Notes under the pieces: generated by a model
What the model saw: only the letters and a program-made list of their open reading frames with translations
Told to the model about the DNA's origin: nothing
The model's database searches: none
Part shown: piece after piece, positions 1 to 12,856 of the stretch
How the letters are laid out: each line of letters starts with the position of its first letter
Position numbering within the stretch: the stretch's first letter is position 1
Assembly (NCBI GenBank): GCA_033977485.1
Contig: CM066991.1
Location: forward strand, 35,089,850-35,153,849
Reading direction: 5' to 3'
Source of the DNA: Hydrangea macrophylla
Taxonomy: Eukaryota; Streptophyta; Magnoliopsida; Cornales; Hydrangeaceae
Length of the DNA stretch: 64,000 nucleotides
Position numbers and translations under genes: made by a program

Positions 1-4
1 CTCA

Positions 5-37
<33 letters not shown>
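5..37. repeat. (TAG)n microsatellite
   Basis: About eleven uninterrupted TAG units at the very start of the window. Confidence 0.95.
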
Positions 38-477
38 GTTTACCTATACCCTAAGAAATATCCCTTGCAAGCAATTCTATTCAATTAGGAAACCAAAACA
101 ACTTGGAAACTATCCAAATTTGCACTCCTAATCAGATTTGGAAACCTAATTTCATGCATAGAATCACCATGTTTGCTTGAGAAAGCGAGATTTCAGTCTC
201 CAAAGTTTTATGACCTCGCCAAAGCGGCTTGCTCGAGGTGGGCCTTTTCATGAGTCAGAAATCAGTTGAGAAAATTTATTTCAATTTCAACAGAGGCACA
301 AACCATTTTTTAAAGTGATATTCGTCCCCCCTCCCTTCCTCTCCCTGTAAAGAGTTTGCTAAAGGGTTCTTTGTAACTTGCTTCCAAAATGCAACAAAAT
401 TTGAGAATGAGTTAATAGAAAATTCAGAGATTCTCCAAGAATTCTCTATAGAATTAGGAAAACTAACTTCAGTAAGT

Positions 478-527
<50 letters not shown>

Positions 528-734
528 AAATTTTAATGTAACTAATCTATAAGGGCATAACCTGTATTTAGTACAAGTACACAACCTTTCATATGCACCT
601 TTGAATTTAAAATATGTCCATTAGTAATTAACTATCAAAATAGTTATTTACTAATAGTAACTTTCTGTTTAAATAAAGGTAAAAATTTCACCAATTTGGC
701 ATTTGAGCATCAACAATTTCACCAATTTGGTCTT
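38..734. other. Gene-free stretch with a (GA)n microsatellite
   Basis: AT-rich sequence without a supportable gene. A perfect (GA)n run of about 44 bases lies at 481-524. The apparent reading frame across it is low-complexity serine/leucine repeat and is not credible. A short motif (TTTCACCAATTTGG) is repeated just before the LTR that follows. Confidence 0.7.
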
Positions 735-3163
735 TGTGGATATCGCAGGTTTTCTTACCCATAGCTTTTCTTTTAAAATACTTTCTCAAAATCAATTTCG
801 AAAACAAATGAGTCGCCACTTAATTTTTAAAAGGAAAAATTAAGAAACCATTTTGAAAGGAAACTGATCGTTTGCAAAACCAAAGATTAACTAGGTCCGG
901 GGATTATGGAATGAGAGAGGAAGGAGCCCGTCAGACTAAAACACCCTCTCTCATCCTATCTTGTGATAGGCCCCTACTCAACATCCTTTTAATCAAATTT
1001 ATTAATCTAAGCATGCCCTCAACTAATACATATATACATATACATCACAAAAGCATGTCCAAAGGGTGTAAAATTGCTAATGACAAAATATCATTCATAA
1101 GCCACATATTTCAAGTAGCAAGCAATATGATATGCAATAAGGAACAAGAGAACTTATCTGGGATCCAGCAGCGATATTAAGCATGCAATGCATACAAACA
1201 AAACAAAACCCTAAGAAAGAGTCTCTAATCACATATACATATAAGGCAAGATCCTAATTCTAATGTGTCGCGCATGAGGTTGAAAAATCAATAAAATCAA
1301 GAAATTAAAATAAATTAAAAGGGGGGGGGGCCTAAAGATCATACCTTAACAGCGCTACAAAACAAAAGATTAGTTCACATGCTTTCACATAATAATATGA
1401 TATCAAGTAATCCATCCTAATTCTCTAGCTTAGATCTAGCAAGTATAAAATCCAACTTTATTCAATAGCTAGTTCTAATCATGAACAAATAAATGTACAT
1501 GGATGAATAAATGCGAACAAGAATAAAACATGGACTTATTCACTAATTTCGATCATTTAGCCTCTGGATTTAAGCTAAATTATCATTATTCAAAACAAGA
1601 TTTGGATCCCAAGACATTAGGAGACCATTTGAGTTGAGATAAACAAGATTAGACAAAAATAGTAGCAGTTTTTCATGAATTACAGAGAGCAGACCAGATC
1701 TTAAGAAACTGAAAAACTACACTTCCAACGGTTGGATCTTAATGATTTTTGGATATGATATGCCTCTGTGAGTCTAGTTTACAACCCAAAAAGAAAATCA
1801 AGGTTTGAACGGTTAGATCTCTGGCAACATGGAAAACACTAGACGCCACTCAGGAATCTGCAACTCTCTATCCAGAGATCTTGTACGATTTATTAAAAAT
1901 AGTAAACAGATGAGAAACACTTAGATCTTTTTAGGGGATCTCCTAAACACATTAAGGTATCTAGAAAAAATTATTAGAGACCTCGAAAACGCCGTTAAAA
2001 TTTTGATTTATTAATTCCAAAATGAATTTACTGTTCTAAAATTTCGGACAGAGAGCTGCATATATTAAAAATCACAAGACCAAACCATCTTAGACATGAG
2101 ATCATCTTAAAACAAAAATTACAGTGGTAGAGTATTGTGTTATTGACACTTTCCCGTTGATTTCACTTGATTTCAATTGTTAGATTTCGAACTAAAAATC
2201 TTTGATCAAAATCAGTTTGTGAACTCACTGTTTTCATTTGTCAAGTTCAACTTTATTTGTTAACCACAACTATTAAACCATGAGGTTGGACTTAAACTAA
2301 ACCATTTTCTCCTACCATTTGATGGTCATTGGAGACTAAAGACCTTCATATTCGTAGATTTCAAAGGAAGTATGAATAGACTTCATGAAATCTCAAGATG
2401 AGGACTCTAAACCATGGAGATAGGCTTAGACTCAAAACCATTTTCTCCTACCATTTGATGGTCATTGGGGATGAAGACATGACTAATACTCATAAGTTTC
2501 AAAGAGAATATGGAAATGATTTCACAAAATACCAAGTTTAGAGGATCCAAGTCATGAGTATGGACTTGGATTCATCTATTTGCTCATGAAATGAAGTGAT
2601 GATCAAATTTTGACTCTCATGTAAAGTATAAGCTTACATGGGATTCAAAGGATCATTCCCAAGAGATTTCAAGAGAGATATTGAAGATTCCCAAGAATCT
2701 CAAGAGAGGAACATAGACAAAAGAAATATAAGAAAGATCAAAGAATTAGAAACAAGAACTCCTAAGCTTACTAGACAAATTCTAAAACTTAATCAAGAAA
2801 AACTAAAATAGACTTGAAGATTAGAAGCTTAAAAAGAAAGAAAACAGAACCAAGATTAGAGGATCACCTCCAAACTATCCTCAAAAGTCTTTCTTTGAAG
2901 ATCTTCCAAGCTCTTCTCTCTAGTTCTCTAAACTCTCTTTTTTTTCTCTCAAAATATGTTAGTGTAATGGTAGTGATTTCTTGTATTTTTTGGTGTATCT
3001 CTTGTTGTTTTCCTTACATGTGTTCCTCCTCTTTTATAGGCAAAATTACCAAATATTTTCAGTGAATTTGGAGTAAAAGACAGGTGTAAATCTCTCATTT
3101 GGTGGTACAATACATACTTCCTGAAATTAGACAGACTGCTGCCCTGGGCGGCAGTCAGAATTA
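735..3163 (-). mobile_element. Truncated LTR of the large non-coding (LARD/Ogre-like) family
   Basis: This segment starts TGTGGATATCGCAGG and is closely similar along its length to the two LTRs at 31605-34513 and 40827-45500. It includes the same internal blocks, a run of repeated 'accattttctcctacc' segments and a TATA-like CTATAAAAG on the minus strand near 3030-3040. Similarity stops near 3163, so the roughly 0.5 kb that holds the other terminus (ending GTGTCTACA in complete copies) is missing. Directly after the break comes Tat/Retand gag sequence. No target duplication can be recognised. Element sense is minus, from the primer-binding site of the complete copy. The break looks like illegitimate recombination rather than a clean insertion, because the missing LTR end does not reappear after the Tat element. 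Confidence 0.85.
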
Positions 3164-3309
3164 TCATCAACCAGCGGCGCGCGGCCAGAGGGAAAGAGCC
3201 AGGACGGAAGGCCCAGGAATCAGCCAAAGACCTTCCGGCACTGAGCCAGGAGGACCTTAGGCACACAATCTCTCAAACCCGGAGTCGGGTTCTATCCCCA
3301 AGGTCGACG

Positions 3310-4060
3310 CACTTTGAGGAAGAGGCCTCATCATTCGATTCGACCTACCGCTCGGATATAGTGAAGGCAACTGAGAGGGATGACATCAAGGCCCAGTTCG
3401 AGGAACTACAGCAGCAGATTAAGAGGTTGAGCCGCAAGTCCGGCCACAACCTCACAAACATAGAGACGGAATCACCCTACACCACCGGGTGATGCAGATT
3501 CCTATCCCACGGAAGTTCAAACCCCCTCACTTCAGCTCCTATGACGGCACAGGGAGCCCGGTGGACCACATCCGTACCTACAAGGCTTAGATGGCATTGG
3601 TCACCATGGTGGATGAGCTACTGTGCCTGGCCTTTCCCAGTACCCTCAAAGCACCAGTAGCACAGTGGTTCCATGCTCTAAAGCCCCGAACGGTCTATGA
3701 CTTCAAATCCCTTAGCAAGCTGTTCATCAGCTAGTTTGTCGGGATGCTCGATCAGTCACAACTGGACACTCAGTTGCTGACCATCAAGCAGCACAAGGGG
3801 GAGTCCCTAAGGGAGTATGTGGACTGTTTCAACCAAAAAAGACTTCAGATCTGCAATCTCAATGAAACGGCCGCAATTATGGCCTTCTGTTGGGGAGTTC
3901 AACATACCAAAGTTGTTGCGTCGTTTCATCATGATCGACCGGCAACCATGGTGGAGCTCTTGGAGAGGGTCGGTAAGTACATAAACACTAAGGAGTTCCT
4001 GAAAGCGAAGCGGGCCGACCAGGCAATAGACGAATCCCCGTAGGCTAAGCGCAAGCGTGA
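3310..4060 (+). pseudogene. Tat/Retand gag remnant
   Basis: Conceptual translation gives a Retrotrans_gag-type region. An acidic/coiled N-terminal part is followed by a 'PRKFKPPHFSSYDG' entry motif, a 'VAQWFHALKP' core and an 'ESLREYVDCFNQ' block, which is the usual order in Tat/Retand gag. In-frame stops interrupt it (after 'HIRTYK', after 'LSKLFIS', after 'AIDESP'), so it is not translatable as a whole. The longest open piece is 3744-4043. The coding sequence breaks off near 4080, where post-pol spacer begins, so the zinc knuckle and everything downstream were lost in one deletion. The gag would have been the capsid protein of the element. Confidence 0.8.
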
Positions 4061-4089
4061 AGGATTTGAGAAGGGACCAGCTTCGCTTA

Positions 4090-4440
4090 GGTCCAACCAA
4101 CGATGGGGGCAAACCCCTAGGTGGCTGACGATGGCAAGCTTCAAAGGACCCTGTAACCACCCATGTTCCAAGTTGGTTTCCTACGGTCATTCCTCACCAC
4201 GCCCCCGTCTTCGCAGGACGCTCGGGGGGCAAGAGGATACCAGACCCAAATAGGAAATTACACAAAGCTTTGCTTAGGTCCAACCGACGACGAGGGCAAA
4301 CCCCTAGGTGGGCGACAACGGCAAACTTCAAAGGACCCTACAACCACCCATGTTCCAGGTCGGTTTCCTACGGCCATTAACTCTTGTACTCCCGCCTTAG
4401 CAAAATGCTTGGGGGGCAGGGGAATAGGCCAAAACAGGAA
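4090..4440 (+). repeat. Two-copy tandem duplication in the post-pol spacer
   Basis: A block starting 'cttaggtccaacc', passing through 'cccctaggtgg' and 'ccacccatgttcca', and ending 'cttggggggc' or similar occurs twice in a row (about 4090-4235 and 4272-4440). The same block occurs once in copy 2 near 30690-30835. Confidence 0.75.
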
Positions 4441-4494
4441 ATCACACTGGTCACTAAAAGAAATTGGAACCTAAGTACTTACAGTGATCAGAAA

Positions 4495-4605
4495 AAGATA
4501 CCCCGGATGGTAAAACTGGATACTCCTATAATACACCAGGACATCCCGGACGGTAAAATAGGGTACTCCTATAATACACCGGGACACCCCAGATGCTAAA
4601 CAGGA
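4495..4605 (+). repeat. Short tandem repeats 'atcccggaNggtaaaa...cctataatacaccgg'
   Basis: Two to three units of about 50 bases, each with a 'ccggatggtaaaa' and a 'cctataatacacc' part. The homologous array in copy 2 lies at 30925-31050. Confidence 0.7.
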
Positions 4606-4908
4606 CAAGTTCTTATGGCACACTAGGCAATTACCTTTAAAACAGGTCGGGAAGACAGGTGTTCTACTGGTTACGGTCCTAAACCATTTGTTAAGGCAGG
4701 GGCTTAGGTCGGCTAAAAATCGGGCGGATACTAGCAATCACAAATAGGCAAAGTGCAGACAATAGAAAGCAGTTAATGGAAAGAAAATTGACCTCAAGGG
4801 CCTTTTCATTAATTACAAAAACTGTACAAAGCCTAGGGGCAGTTGTAGTAGCCTCCCCAAAAGAAAAAAAAAGGTAAAAAAAGAAACAAGAATCCAAGAG
4901 AGAGGAGG

Positions 4909-6955
4909 CTAGGAGTCGTCTACATCAATGACGTCCACACTCTCCTCAGCCTCCCCCCTAGCCTCCGGAGCGACATCTCCCTCCTGGCTAGTTGGGGCAG
5001 CAACACCCTCCATTGCAGCAGCGGTCCCCTGGGCGTCGGCGGTAGCAACTTCAGAGGCCTCAAGAACCATGTCCCAATAGTCAGAATACACCCCCTGGTA
5101 AGGAGTGGTGTCCAACTCCGGGTGGTCCCGAGCCAACCTCCTCTTCAAGTCTTCGTACCCGAGGAAGAAACCATCGTCAAAAGTCTCCCCCGGGGGACCA
5201 GCGGCCGCTGTCGCCTCCAAGAGTGCCCTCTCTCGAGCCTCCGCGACTGCACGGCCAGCCGCTCGATTTTCAGCTTCGCCAAAGCCACCGCCAACTCCTC
5301 CTGGGCTGCCTCGACATTCAAAGCTAGACCCTTGACCCTATTTTTCTCTACGATCAGGGCCCTTTCTTTGGTCTCCAGGACAACCTCTTTCTCAGCCAGG
5401 GCGATTTCGGCGTCGGTGGCCCTCCCGGCAAGGGCCGGCATGAAAGACTCAGCTCCGGTAGCCATGCAGCTGACTTGTAACAAATCAAAAGGGAACCGGT
5501 CGATCACTATTACGAGTAGAAGAAAACGTACAGAAATCAGAAGACGTAGCAAAATTACTTACCGGATGGGAGATGCTATAAATCTACCCCTAGAAAACCT
5601 AGGGAGACATGCCAGCACACCTCTCCACTTAACTAGGGAGCAGGTATGGCCTGACCCTGTCCCGGGTCTCCCTAGACTCCTCCAGGGTCAACCCGGCGGG
5701 AATCTTAGCTCGGGGGGTAGATGTTTTCCCCACTACCACCACCCAGGGAGTTGATGACTCCCCGGGAGCCTCGGCAACCGCTAGGATGCGCCTGAGCTGC
5801 CTGAGCGGCGCTCACTATCAGAGGCCTCAACGGCCGGCCTCTTTCCCACCACCGCCATCCGCTCGGCAATGGCAGCTTACAGAGCCCTCAACTGCTCGGG
5901 GTCTCTCCTGGGTACCATCTCTGCAGAAATAAAACAACCATGGAGCCAGTAACCAGGATAATAAGGTAGCAAAGGATAGCCAAAATTAAAACAGAAGATG
6001 AAGCATTTACCCAAAATAATGGTGGAGAAGATTGGCACTTCGGCGGGACAGTCGGGTCGGCGGTCACCCCTTTGGTCTCCCGACCGAGTCAGCACATCCC
6101 AGCCGTTCACGGGTCGCTCAATCAAGCCTCTAATCCTCTCCTTGCAATCCTCCAGAATGCTAGGGAGATTGATAGACCCCACTGTAAAACAAATCAAAAT
6201 GATCAGTTCGGAGCTATAACATAAAGCCTGGAAGGAGGCTAGAGAAGACACAGGACAGGCTTACCCCTTAACTCTCCCTCCCAGAAGATCCTTAGTTGAC
6301 TTCCAGGGGCTCGCTAGCAAATCCCAGGGGTGGACACTGGGAAGAACTTGTTCTTCCACCCATTGTTGCTGCTCGTGCAGTTGACAATGATCTTCTTTCC
6401 CTGTCGAACCCCTACGAAAAAGAACCCGGCCTCCCCGTGCACTAGGAACGGCTGGTGAATCCAGAAGAACGCTTGAAGGGTGAGCTCGTACCCGAAGATT
6501 TAGGGCCACAGGGAGATTGCCCCCATCAGATACCTCCACCCGTTCGGGGCTAACTGCCCGGGAGCTATCCCAAGGAAGATCAAAACCTCTCGGGCGACCG
6601 AATGGAGGGGAACACGAAGGCTAGCCATGAAGGCGTCCTCGTATAAAGTAAAGAAACCCCGACGGTAAATATACGCCCCGCCGGGGTGAACGAACAAGGA
6701 GTTATTGACAGGGATAGCATACCTATCCCTGATTCGATCAAGGTCCCCGGCACGCAGGGCCGAAGGGATAAACTCGTAGGTGAATGTTACCTCGGGATTA
6801 GACTCCCTAGGCGCCTCATCGCCGAAACCCCGTGACACAGAGGCAATGGAGGCCTCCTGGTTAGACTCGTCACTGGATATTCGAGTAGGGATACAGCCCG
6901 ACCAGGAGGTCTCACTCTCTATTCGTGAAGCAGAGTTGAAGTCGGAATGTTCCAT
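4909..6955 (-). pseudogene. Antisense ORF of Tat element, gypsy-type 'Transposase_28' (PF04195-like), intron-bearing, decayed
   Basis: Reading on the minus strand from an ATG at 6955 ('MEHSDF'), the product shows the conserved plant pattern 'RDRYAIP...GFFTLYEDAFMASLRVPLH...APNGWRYLMGAISLW', which I recognise as the domain named putative gypsy-type transposon (PF04195). It continues after a frameshift near 6500 with 'ELTLQAFFWIHQPFLVHG'. Downstream exons hold an alanine/glutamate-rich coiled coil ('EVVLETKERALIVEKN') and an acidic C-terminus ending 'ESVDVIDVDDS' at 4909. Three introns with GT-AG ends are visible: 6264-6182 (GTAAGC/TTTTACAG), 6010-5921 (GTAAAT/TTTCTGCAG) and 5562-5470 (GTAAGT/AAGTCAG). 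A frameshift and at least one stop (near 6315) disable it. Its function is unknown; such ORFs run opposite to gag-pol between pol and the 3' LTR. Confidence 0.7.
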
Positions 6956-7822
6956 TCCTGGTATTCCCGTTGAAGGGTGAGGAAGAAGGACACAACCTGA
7001 GTATGGATTAGAGACACCGAGTCTGATGTATAAGGGGGGCAAGGTCACTAACCTAAAGGCAAAGAATAGAGGGTCCTTAACACCAGGTGACACTCTCTCA
7101 AGACTACCCCAGGAACATTCGCTCGCTCCAACTGCTCTAAGGTGCCTCCTGCCTAGAAGAAGGAACAGAACCTGAGAAAGAAAAAGTCCCACTCTTGTTC
7201 TAACTTAAGCGGGTTCGCTCTCTCCAGTCTCGTTCAGAAAAGATGAAAGAAGGGGACAGAGAGGGAAGAAAATGATGAACTGAAGCTGAGGGAAAAAGAC
7301 TTACAAAGTTTAGCACAGAAAAGGGCTCGGGAACCTTGCTCGGGATTGTTCTTGCTCTCAAGTCGCTCAGTAATCTATATCTCTGCAGTAAAGGGTTGAA
7401 GAAATGAACAAGTGTCCTTTATAAAAGAACCACAGACAGCTCAAATCGAAACAAATCCAATGGCTCATATGTTTTCCCGCCCGAAGCAGCTAATTGTTGT
7501 CAACTCGGACACGTGAAGCGCTGCCTTAAAAGGCGCGTGCATTAAATACGTGATGGGACGGTTCGATTACCATGTAAACGGATTAGTTACTCCCAGGCTG
7601 GCACCGTTGGATCCTGACAAGGCCAGTGACTAGCTGACATGTGGCATAGGAGGGGCCCGGGCCTACGGGATTACCGCTCGGTCCATACCCCGACTGATCA
7701 CTCCGGCTGGTCCCACCCCAGGCAAAGTCCCGGCCTATTACCGAACGGTTCCTCAGAAGCAGTCTTAATTTTCAAACTTTATCTGATGGGACATCACATC
7801 AACTTAAAAAATGGGGGGCAGC

Positions 7823-8440
7823 TGATACGTCCAAAAATATTCTGCTAAAGCCAAATTGCCACATCAGCAGCGAAGGACCCGGACTATCCGGAATGGGCGC
7901 TTGGGGCCTATGCTCCCGAGGTCATCAATCGTTACCGCTCGGGATTCTCACATAGCCTGGCCATGAGGCGCAGTCCAGAACGAACCTTTTAAGCAGTTTC
8001 CTTATCTGGCCAGAATCCTATTAAGGAAGAGCCCGTAGATTCCTAAACTGCTTAGGAAACTCTCCCCAAATCGTGTAAATCAATTGTGATCAGATTAGGC
8101 TTCCTAATCTGACTAGCTTACCATGTATGGGTGGACTCTTGTACCTATAAAAGAGCCGACCTACCCTATCTACAGGGATCCGAAGAACTCTCTAGCTAGC
8201 AAGCATAGAATACAGAATTTACCATTGAATACAGAATTCACCGTTGTACGCATATACCCGGCCGGTATTACTGGTAGTGCCACCCATCTTTGTTGGCTCA
8301 CCAAGCCCGCCAGTGATCTGCTAGGAAACATGCATAGACACACCCGTGGACGTAGGTCACCTTGTTAATAGGGCCGAACCACATACAACTTGCTTGTGTC
8401 TTTTTCTCTATTTAAAACTTACCAATTTTCGACATCATCA
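7823..8440 (+). repeat. 3' LTR of Tat copy 1
   Basis: It starts TGATACGTCC directly after a polypurine tract and ends CATCATCA. It is collinear with the interrupted LTR at 47227-47728 plus 56182-56292 and with the partial LTR at 27532-27823. Its length of 618 bases agrees with the 613 bases of the rejoined second copy. Confidence 0.85.
8146..8153 (+). promoter_or_regulatory. TATA box of the Tat LTR
   Basis: TATAAAAG inside the LTR, conserved at the same place in the other LTR copy (47572-47579). It is the likely U3/R promoter of the element. Confidence 0.6.
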
Positions 8441-11282
8441 ATCACACAAACAAACCTAGGGAAAATCGTCTAATCACATATCATGTAATCAAGTTTTCCT
8501 AATCTAAGAGGGGACATGAATTGTTCTTGAAACAAATAATCAAAGAGATCAAAATATGCTTAGCAAGCTAGAATGATGCATGTTGATCTTTGGGAAAAGA
8601 AGACCTCTCAATCCCCAAGACGGATGAGAAAGGATGATTAGATTGAGGGACTGCATGGACATATGATCCAACTCATTCCTTCTAATCTTCTTAGATTATG
8701 AGTCACAAAAGCTTCAAATCTTGCATGGATGCAATGTATGATCCTAGAATGTGCAAAGGTTGTAGTGTGTTTGTGTACATGGACTTTCTAAAGTGATTTA
8801 GAAGTCTAAAATATACATGAATGCATGAAGAAAATCATCATAGGATATGCACAAATATAGTATGGACCATTTCCTAAGATATGAACTAATTTGAAGCACA
8901 TAAAAGCATCAAATCAAAGGATGGAAGTAAAAGTATACTTGCTGTGAATAGTGGATAGAATAGTGACTTAATCTTTTGGAAACAGAAAAGTAGGTTTAGA
9001 AATATTTTCAATGCATGATTATTAATGGCGATCATCCTTATTGTGTCTAGAACATAAATCAAAAAGCCAATCTTCAATAACTATTACAGATTGAGAGAAA
9101 TCATATAAACAATAGAGGTTACTCAGAAACAGAGTCCGTACTGTCGACTGAATTGTTGAAAAATCTTAGAAAATGAAAACAAAATATTTAGAGGCCCATA
9201 TTATACAGAAAGTTACCTAAATTGCTAGGAAAAAATACTTTTGAACCACACATTTTGGAAACGTTTTCTGGAAAACAAGTTGAAAGTCAACCAAGCTGCT
9301 GTGACAGCAAAAATAGAATATCTGGAGAGAATGTTTGGACGAAAATGGAATCCTTCGAAGTGTTTTCAAGCCAAGCCAAAAATCATGGGTGTTCTATAAT
9401 GAGTTAGGAAGACTTTCCAAGTAGTCTTGCATCCATACATTGAGTATTGAGTTCTACATAAATCTTTGAACTCAGATCATTCACTGTTTTGAAGATTTCT
9501 TGAGAAAACAAGGGTTTTATTTCTTGAAATAAAAAAGAGGGGTTTATGAGGGATTTTGAAATAGAGTTTTTGAGAGTATATTTTTAGCATTTAAATGCAC
9601 GTTATGACCACTTGAAATATCAACATTGAACTCATATCAAGAACCTCCAAGATTGTTGGAGAGCATTGTTTCCATTTAAGCATAGCTGTAAGAATATTTT
9701 GGAAATATTGAGGTTTTAATCATCATCTATCAAACATGTTTTTGAGGTTAAGAGCTACTATCCATAAGGATTCACTCACCTCAAACTTCATGTCATAACT
9801 TAGATGATGATGACCTAGTAAGTAATTAAAGAAAAATCAAGAAGAAATGAGGTAAGGAGAGATGAACATTTATATAAACAAGCAAGTAAATAGCAATCAA
9901 TAGATGATAATCAATGTGATATTGGACTTGTAGCTTGGTGTTTCACTCATAGATATTGACATTTGGACATGAAAGTAGCTTCTTAACTCAAGAATGCTCA
10001 AGAATGGTGATTTGGGGTGTATTTGAATGTGAAGTATATGAGAGATAATGGAAAAAAAACAAGATTAGAACTCACTTTTTTATAGAAAATCAGTAGGACA
10101 AGCTCCCTTTCTCTCTTCTAAACCTATCTCTATTTCTCTTTCTCTCTATAATTTTCTCAAACTTTTCACTTGGCCCCCTTAAAATGAAGAGCAAAGGGGG
10201 GTTTATATAGGCCAATTTGAGGTGGTTTTGGAATTTAGAAAGTGCTCCCATTGGTCCCAAACATCTGTGAACATAAAACTACATCGTTTTGGTCTTTAAT
10301 TATTCAATTTGGACCCCCAAAATAAATTATAAAAATGGACTCTGTGGGGGTTGAGTGTCTTCGTGGCACTGGTCATGTGCCGCCGTAGAAGTGGCCTAGT
10401 GCCGCCACGGCACTACTCCTCAAACGCCCAGAAATTTGTATTTGGGCCCCCAGAGGTTCCGGTATTCGCGAAAATGTCCTATTTCGTCCGAAATTCACAA
10501 AAAATGCGTATGAACTCCAAACTGAGGTTGTGATATACCTTTGGAAAGGTAATAGAGTCTAATTTACATAAAAAATAGTTTAGAGATAGGTCACTTTTAA
10601 ATGTTTTGCAGTATTCGCGATAAAAGATGATTTAATTGCCTTTTTCACCTTCAGAAATTCATAATAAATTCGTTTTAAATCCAGGAATTATGTGTGATAT
10701 ACTATTGGAAAGCTAATGACCTCTAGTGTCCATGAAAAATGTTTAAAAAATGATATGGTGCTCCAGTTTTAAAGTCAACTTTTGGTCACACTAGTTAAAC
10801 CAGGGACCTCCAGGAAGTTCTGGGAACCTTTGGGAGCTCCCGGGAGCTAACGTTTTTGTCTGATTTTCTTTTAAAAACTTGTTTTAAGACTTTTCTCATG
10901 ATCTAGAATGATCTCAGAGCTTTTCGGCAAATTTGGACAATTTTGGTCAAATCTTAGTCAAACATGGTCAATCCTTGGTCAAACCAGTCAACGGGGACAC
11001 TCTGAGAACTTCCGGGACTTTTGGGGGTCTCTGGGAGCTGACGATTTCATCTGATTTTACTTTTAAAATCATTTTTAGCATTTTTTTATGATGTAGCATG
11101 TTTCGAGAACTTCCAGTCCAAATCTGGGAGTGTTTGGGCTTTCAGGGGCTTTTTGGTCATTCTGAGCATTTTGAGAGATAGAATTAACTTCCAGGAATCC
11201 TTTTTGAATCTTTTTTTATCATTGTGAACCACCAAGCTATGGGCCTCCTAAATCTGATAGCCAACAAAATGGGGTGTCTACA
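8441..11282 (-). mobile_element. LTR-like remnant of a second Ogre/LARD-type family
   Basis: A non-coding stretch that ends GGGGTGTCTACA, the same terminus as the complete LARD LTRs (34513 and 45500). It holds similar landmarks in the same order: 'caaacaaa...cctaggg...tctaatcacatat' at the start and a GC-richer 'gccgccacggcact' block near 10380-10420. Overall sequence differs, so it is a related but distinct family. The start is missing, being cut by the Tat LTR. Low-grade repeats such as 'tttgggagctcccgggagctaacg' recur near 10800-11040. No internal region or target duplication is recognisable. Confidence 0.55.
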
Positions 11283-12822
11283 ACGTGCATAATTAACGGG
11301 CTTAAGATTAACATATGAATTTTGCCCGAATCACAATTTCGTCGTCGAAATTTAAAACATGTATTTCACCTATATAACATAGGTAAGGATATCATACATC
11401 GTGCGAATTCTCTTAAACATTGAGGGAAGTACAACGGAGACGAAGAAACATTGGATCTTCGTTTTCATATGATTCCTACAAGTTTATACCTGTTTTTCCT
11501 AGATTTTTAAAAATTAGATTTTTACAAAAGTTTGCCAAACATGGCCTAATGACTATCAAAATATAGGTCTTACCTCAAGGAGTCTAAATTTAAAATTTAG
11601 AGAAAATCTGACGGACGAGAAGTTGCCGATCGTCGTCGCAAAGCCCGTGGCAACAAATCACATTTTCTCTCTGCTCTCCAATGATATTTTATAAGTTTTG
11701 TAACTAATGACAAAATTTTTCACTCCTATTTATATGGAAACTTTTCAGAAATAGCATTCACCTCCCCGCGAGTTCTCAAAACTTCTAATTAACTCCTGAA
11801 ATGTCACGTACGTCCATTTTATGACTTTACGAGTGAAAATTTTCAATTACGAAAGTTTTCAACTCAGTCTTGTTTGGTCCAAAATTACGTTCGGAAACTA
11901 AATTCTGTGGAATGTCTACACAACCTACCTCTTATATAACGTCTCACTCACGTTCTCACCATAGTGTTCATGATGCTCTACAACAATATTAAAATGTACA
12001 AGAAATTATACTGTACAGGTATAATTCACTATTCATAAAATACCAAATAATTCAAATAACATTTAGCTCACATAAATGCCATTTACTCATGTCAATGCAA
12101 TCTCGCTTACCAAATTCTCGTGTCCTTACTGATACCTTACCGTTGACTCACAGTCAACCTCATTCACCATTATAAGAAAACATTGATAATTTACAAAAGT
12201 TAAATATACATGATAAAACAACGAAATTTTGGAACGGGTGTGACACTTTGGACGTCATGGTTTGCTTAACAACTTAAAATTACTATGCTCAGTATTTTAT
12301 GTAGATCCATGGTAGGAATCATGGTTTTTAAATAGCTGGGTTCACGGGTAAGACTTAGGTGAACTTATAAAATGAGGCCCTCTGTATATCATACTTGGGT
12401 CTATTCAGGGAAACTTAAATTGTTTTTTAGGAAGGGGACTGCCCAAAAATTTGGGTGCTTTAATACAAAGATACACCAAAAAAAAACTGCAAATAAGCTC
12501 AATAAATTTCAAATATTCAATTCTATAAATAAAATATCAAGAAAGTGACCAAAAACATTAAAAGCCTTATATTTAGGAAAGTTGAGAAGGTACTTTTTTA
12601 ATAGGGAAAATGCTAAGTACACCACTTTTGTTCACCTAATGAGTAGGTTTCTTTCCACAAACAAGCCCCTAAAAATGGATAAGTCCATTGTAAATTAGCT
12701 TACTTCATTGGGTCTTGGGGTTTTTAGGTTGCATTTGGGGCCATTGACCTTAACAATTACTATTCAGTGTTTGAGATTGGGGACCTAAAATTATCCAAAA
12801 TACTGGGGTCTTTAGGCGGAAA

Positions 12823-12856
<34 letters not shown>

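Larger units (their letters stand above)
3164..8440 (+). mobile_element. Deleted Tat/Retand Ty3-gypsy retrotransposon, copy 1
   Basis: Order along the plus strand: decayed gag (about 3310-4060), a direct jump into the post-pol spacer (shared with 30680-31300), an antisense ORF (4909-6955, minus), a polypurine tract (AAATGGGGGGCAGC, just before 7823) and a 3' LTR (7823-8440). Protease, reverse transcriptase, RNase H and integrase are absent, and so is a 5' LTR. The spacer, antisense ORF and LTR match the second copy at 27532-56292, so the two belong to one family. The antisense ORF between pol and the 3' LTR is known from Tat-clade elements such as Grande and Retand. The left border is a recombination junction. 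Confidence 0.85.

Noticed and set aside
276..584. 102-residue ORF on the minus strand
   Set aside because: Most of it is the (GA)n microsatellite read as Ser-Leu repeat.
872..1180. ORF of 102 residues (also at 31780 and 41002)
   Set aside because: It recurs at the same place in three LTR copies because the LTRs are duplicates; no domain, and it lies on the strand opposite to the element's sense.
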